From contig CAZOIK010000390.1 of NCBI GenBank assembly GCA_964579765.1, forward strand, positions 1-6,469: a DNA stretch of 6,469 nucleotides, given 5' to 3'. Positions 5,798 to 6,469 of the stretch are shown here, in pieces (positions within the stretch are counted from its first letter, which is position 1; the number at the start of each line of letters is the position of its first letter). The stretch is from DATNBT01 sp964579765 (GTDB lineage: Bacteria; Acidobacteriota; Vicinamibacteria; Vicinamibacterales; CAVVIG01). The position numbers and the translations under genes are program-made. The notes below the pieces were generated by a model. The model was not told the origin of the DNA. It was given only the letters and a program-made list of their open reading frames with translations, and did not search any database.

Positions 5798-6469
5798 TCC
5801 GATCGCCGTCGGTCGCGCTCCATCCGTCTGATCGCTTTCGCGCCGATCCGTCCGATCCGCTTTCTTTCGCTCGCCGCCGACGGGTCGTCGCGCGATTCTT
5901 CATACCGCAGCTCCTGCACCAGCTTCTCGTACGACGCCAGCCGCGCCGGGTCGAACGTGCCGCGCTCCACCGCGTCGCGAACGGCGCAGCCCGGCTCACC
6001 GACGTGCGCGCAGTCCGCGAACCGGCAACTCGCCGCCAGCGCCTCGACGTCCGCGAACACGAGGTCGAGGCCGACGTTCTGCTGCGCGAGTTGAAACTCC
6101 CGCATGCCCGGCGTGTCGATGACGCAGCCGCCTTGCGGCACCACGAAGAGCTGACGGTGCGTCGTCGTATGCCGGCCGCGGCTGTCGTAGGCTCGCACGT
6201 CGTATGTGGACTGGACGGCTTTTCCGAGCAGCCGATTGAGCAGCGTGGACTTGCCCACGCCCGACGAGCCGACCATGCCGACCGTCGCGCCCTCGCCGAG
6301 ATACGGGTCGAGCGTGTCGAGCGCGTCGCCGCCGCGCGCGCTGATGACGTACACCTCGACGCCGATTGCCGCGCGCTGCAGTTCGCCACTCTTGCTCGCC
6401 GCATCTTGGCACACGTCGGCCTTGTTGAGCAGGACGACCGGCGTGGCCCCGCTCTCCCAGACTGCCGCC
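5794..6469 (-). CDS. rsgA: Ribosome small subunit-dependent GTPase RsgA (5' end outside window)
   Basis: RsgA (YjeQ) binds the 30S subunit late in assembly and uses GTP hydrolysis to trigger release of maturation factors. The 224 visible residues show the family's circularly permuted G-domain order. G4 (NKAD, visible residues 15-18) comes first, followed by G1/P-loop (GSSGVGKST, 67-75), the switch region (GRHTTTHR, about 98-105) and G3 (DTPGM, 118-122). The C-terminal zinc knuckle has Cys148, Cys153, His155 and Cys161 (CRFADCAH then EPGC), and a basic tail ends the protein. The frame stays open to the right edge without a start. The visible GTG at 6414 falls inside the NKAD region and cannot be the true start; about 100-130 residues, including the OB-fold, should lie beyond the window. 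The 3' end overlaps the convergent basic-tail gene by four bases. It lies beside an RNA-binding protein gene, but on the opposite strand. Confidence 0.96.
   Translation of the reverse strand, partial: AAVWESGATPVVLLNKADVCQDAASKSGELQRAAIGVEVYVISARGGDALDTLDPYLGEGATVGMVGSSGVGKSTLLNRLLGKAVQSTYDVRAYDSRGRHTTTHRQLFVVPQGGCVIDTPGMREFQLAQQNVGLDLVFADVEALAASCRFADCAHVGEPGCAVRDAVERGTFDPARLASYEKLVQELRYEESRDDPSAASERKRIGRIGAKAIRRMERDRRRSD

Noticed and set aside
5822..5864. Imperfect direct repeat (ATCCGTCTGATCGCTTTCG and ATCCGTCCGATCCGCTTTC)
   Set aside because: It lies in the basic C-terminal tail of RsgA and encodes related Ile/Arg/Lys text; repeated codons explain it without a regulatory role.
6412..6414. 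GTG as the start of rsgA
   Set aside because: It follows directly after the NKAD motif, inside the G domain. The frame stays open to the window edge, so the gene is simply cut there.

Overview
This high-GC window carries seven genes on both strands, two of them cut by the window edges. It most resembles a chromosomal segment of an Acidobacteriota bacterium, perhaps of the Vicinamibacteria type. That assignment is inference from three things: the GC-rich codon use, the protein family at the left edge (large and uncharacterised, which I associate with acidobacteria), and a diderm lipid A gene (lpxD). I see no insertion sequence, phage gene, CRISPR array, tRNA or rRNA.

Left part (1-1331, plus strand): the 3' end of an uncharacterised acidobacterial-type protein overlaps, by four bases (GTGA), the start of lpxD, the lipid A N-acyltransferase gene. 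The usual lpx partners (fabZ, lpxA, lpxB) are not next to it here.

Middle part (1325-4984, minus strand): three closely spaced genes read leftward from a strong ribosome binding site at 4989-4995. In transcription order they are an exported di-heme cytochrome c peroxidase-like protein, a cation diffusion facilitator transporter, and a NamZ-type (DUF1343, GH171) exo-beta-N-acetylmuramidase family protein. Gaps of 37 and 8 bases fit one transcription unit. The last gene runs tail-to-tail into lpxD with a 7-base overlap.

Right part (4985-6469): a 255-base divergent intergenic region holds a plausible sigma70-like promoter. It is followed by a two-gene plus-strand unit: a small RRM RNA-binding protein with a glycine-rich tail, then a 73-residue protein with a small beta-rich head and a lysine/arginine-rich tail. 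This unit converges on rsgA, the circularly permuted ribosome-assembly GTPase, whose 5' end lies outside the window. The two converging stop codons share one CTAG.

Most of the window is ordinary housekeeping and envelope biology, and I do not see a convincing new multi-gene system. The points best worth checking are the RRM plus basic-tail pair beside rsgA, the glutamine replacing a metal-ligand histidine in the transporter, the unusual heme spacing and four extra cysteines in the peroxidase-like protein, and the absence of a signal peptide on the NamZ-type protein.
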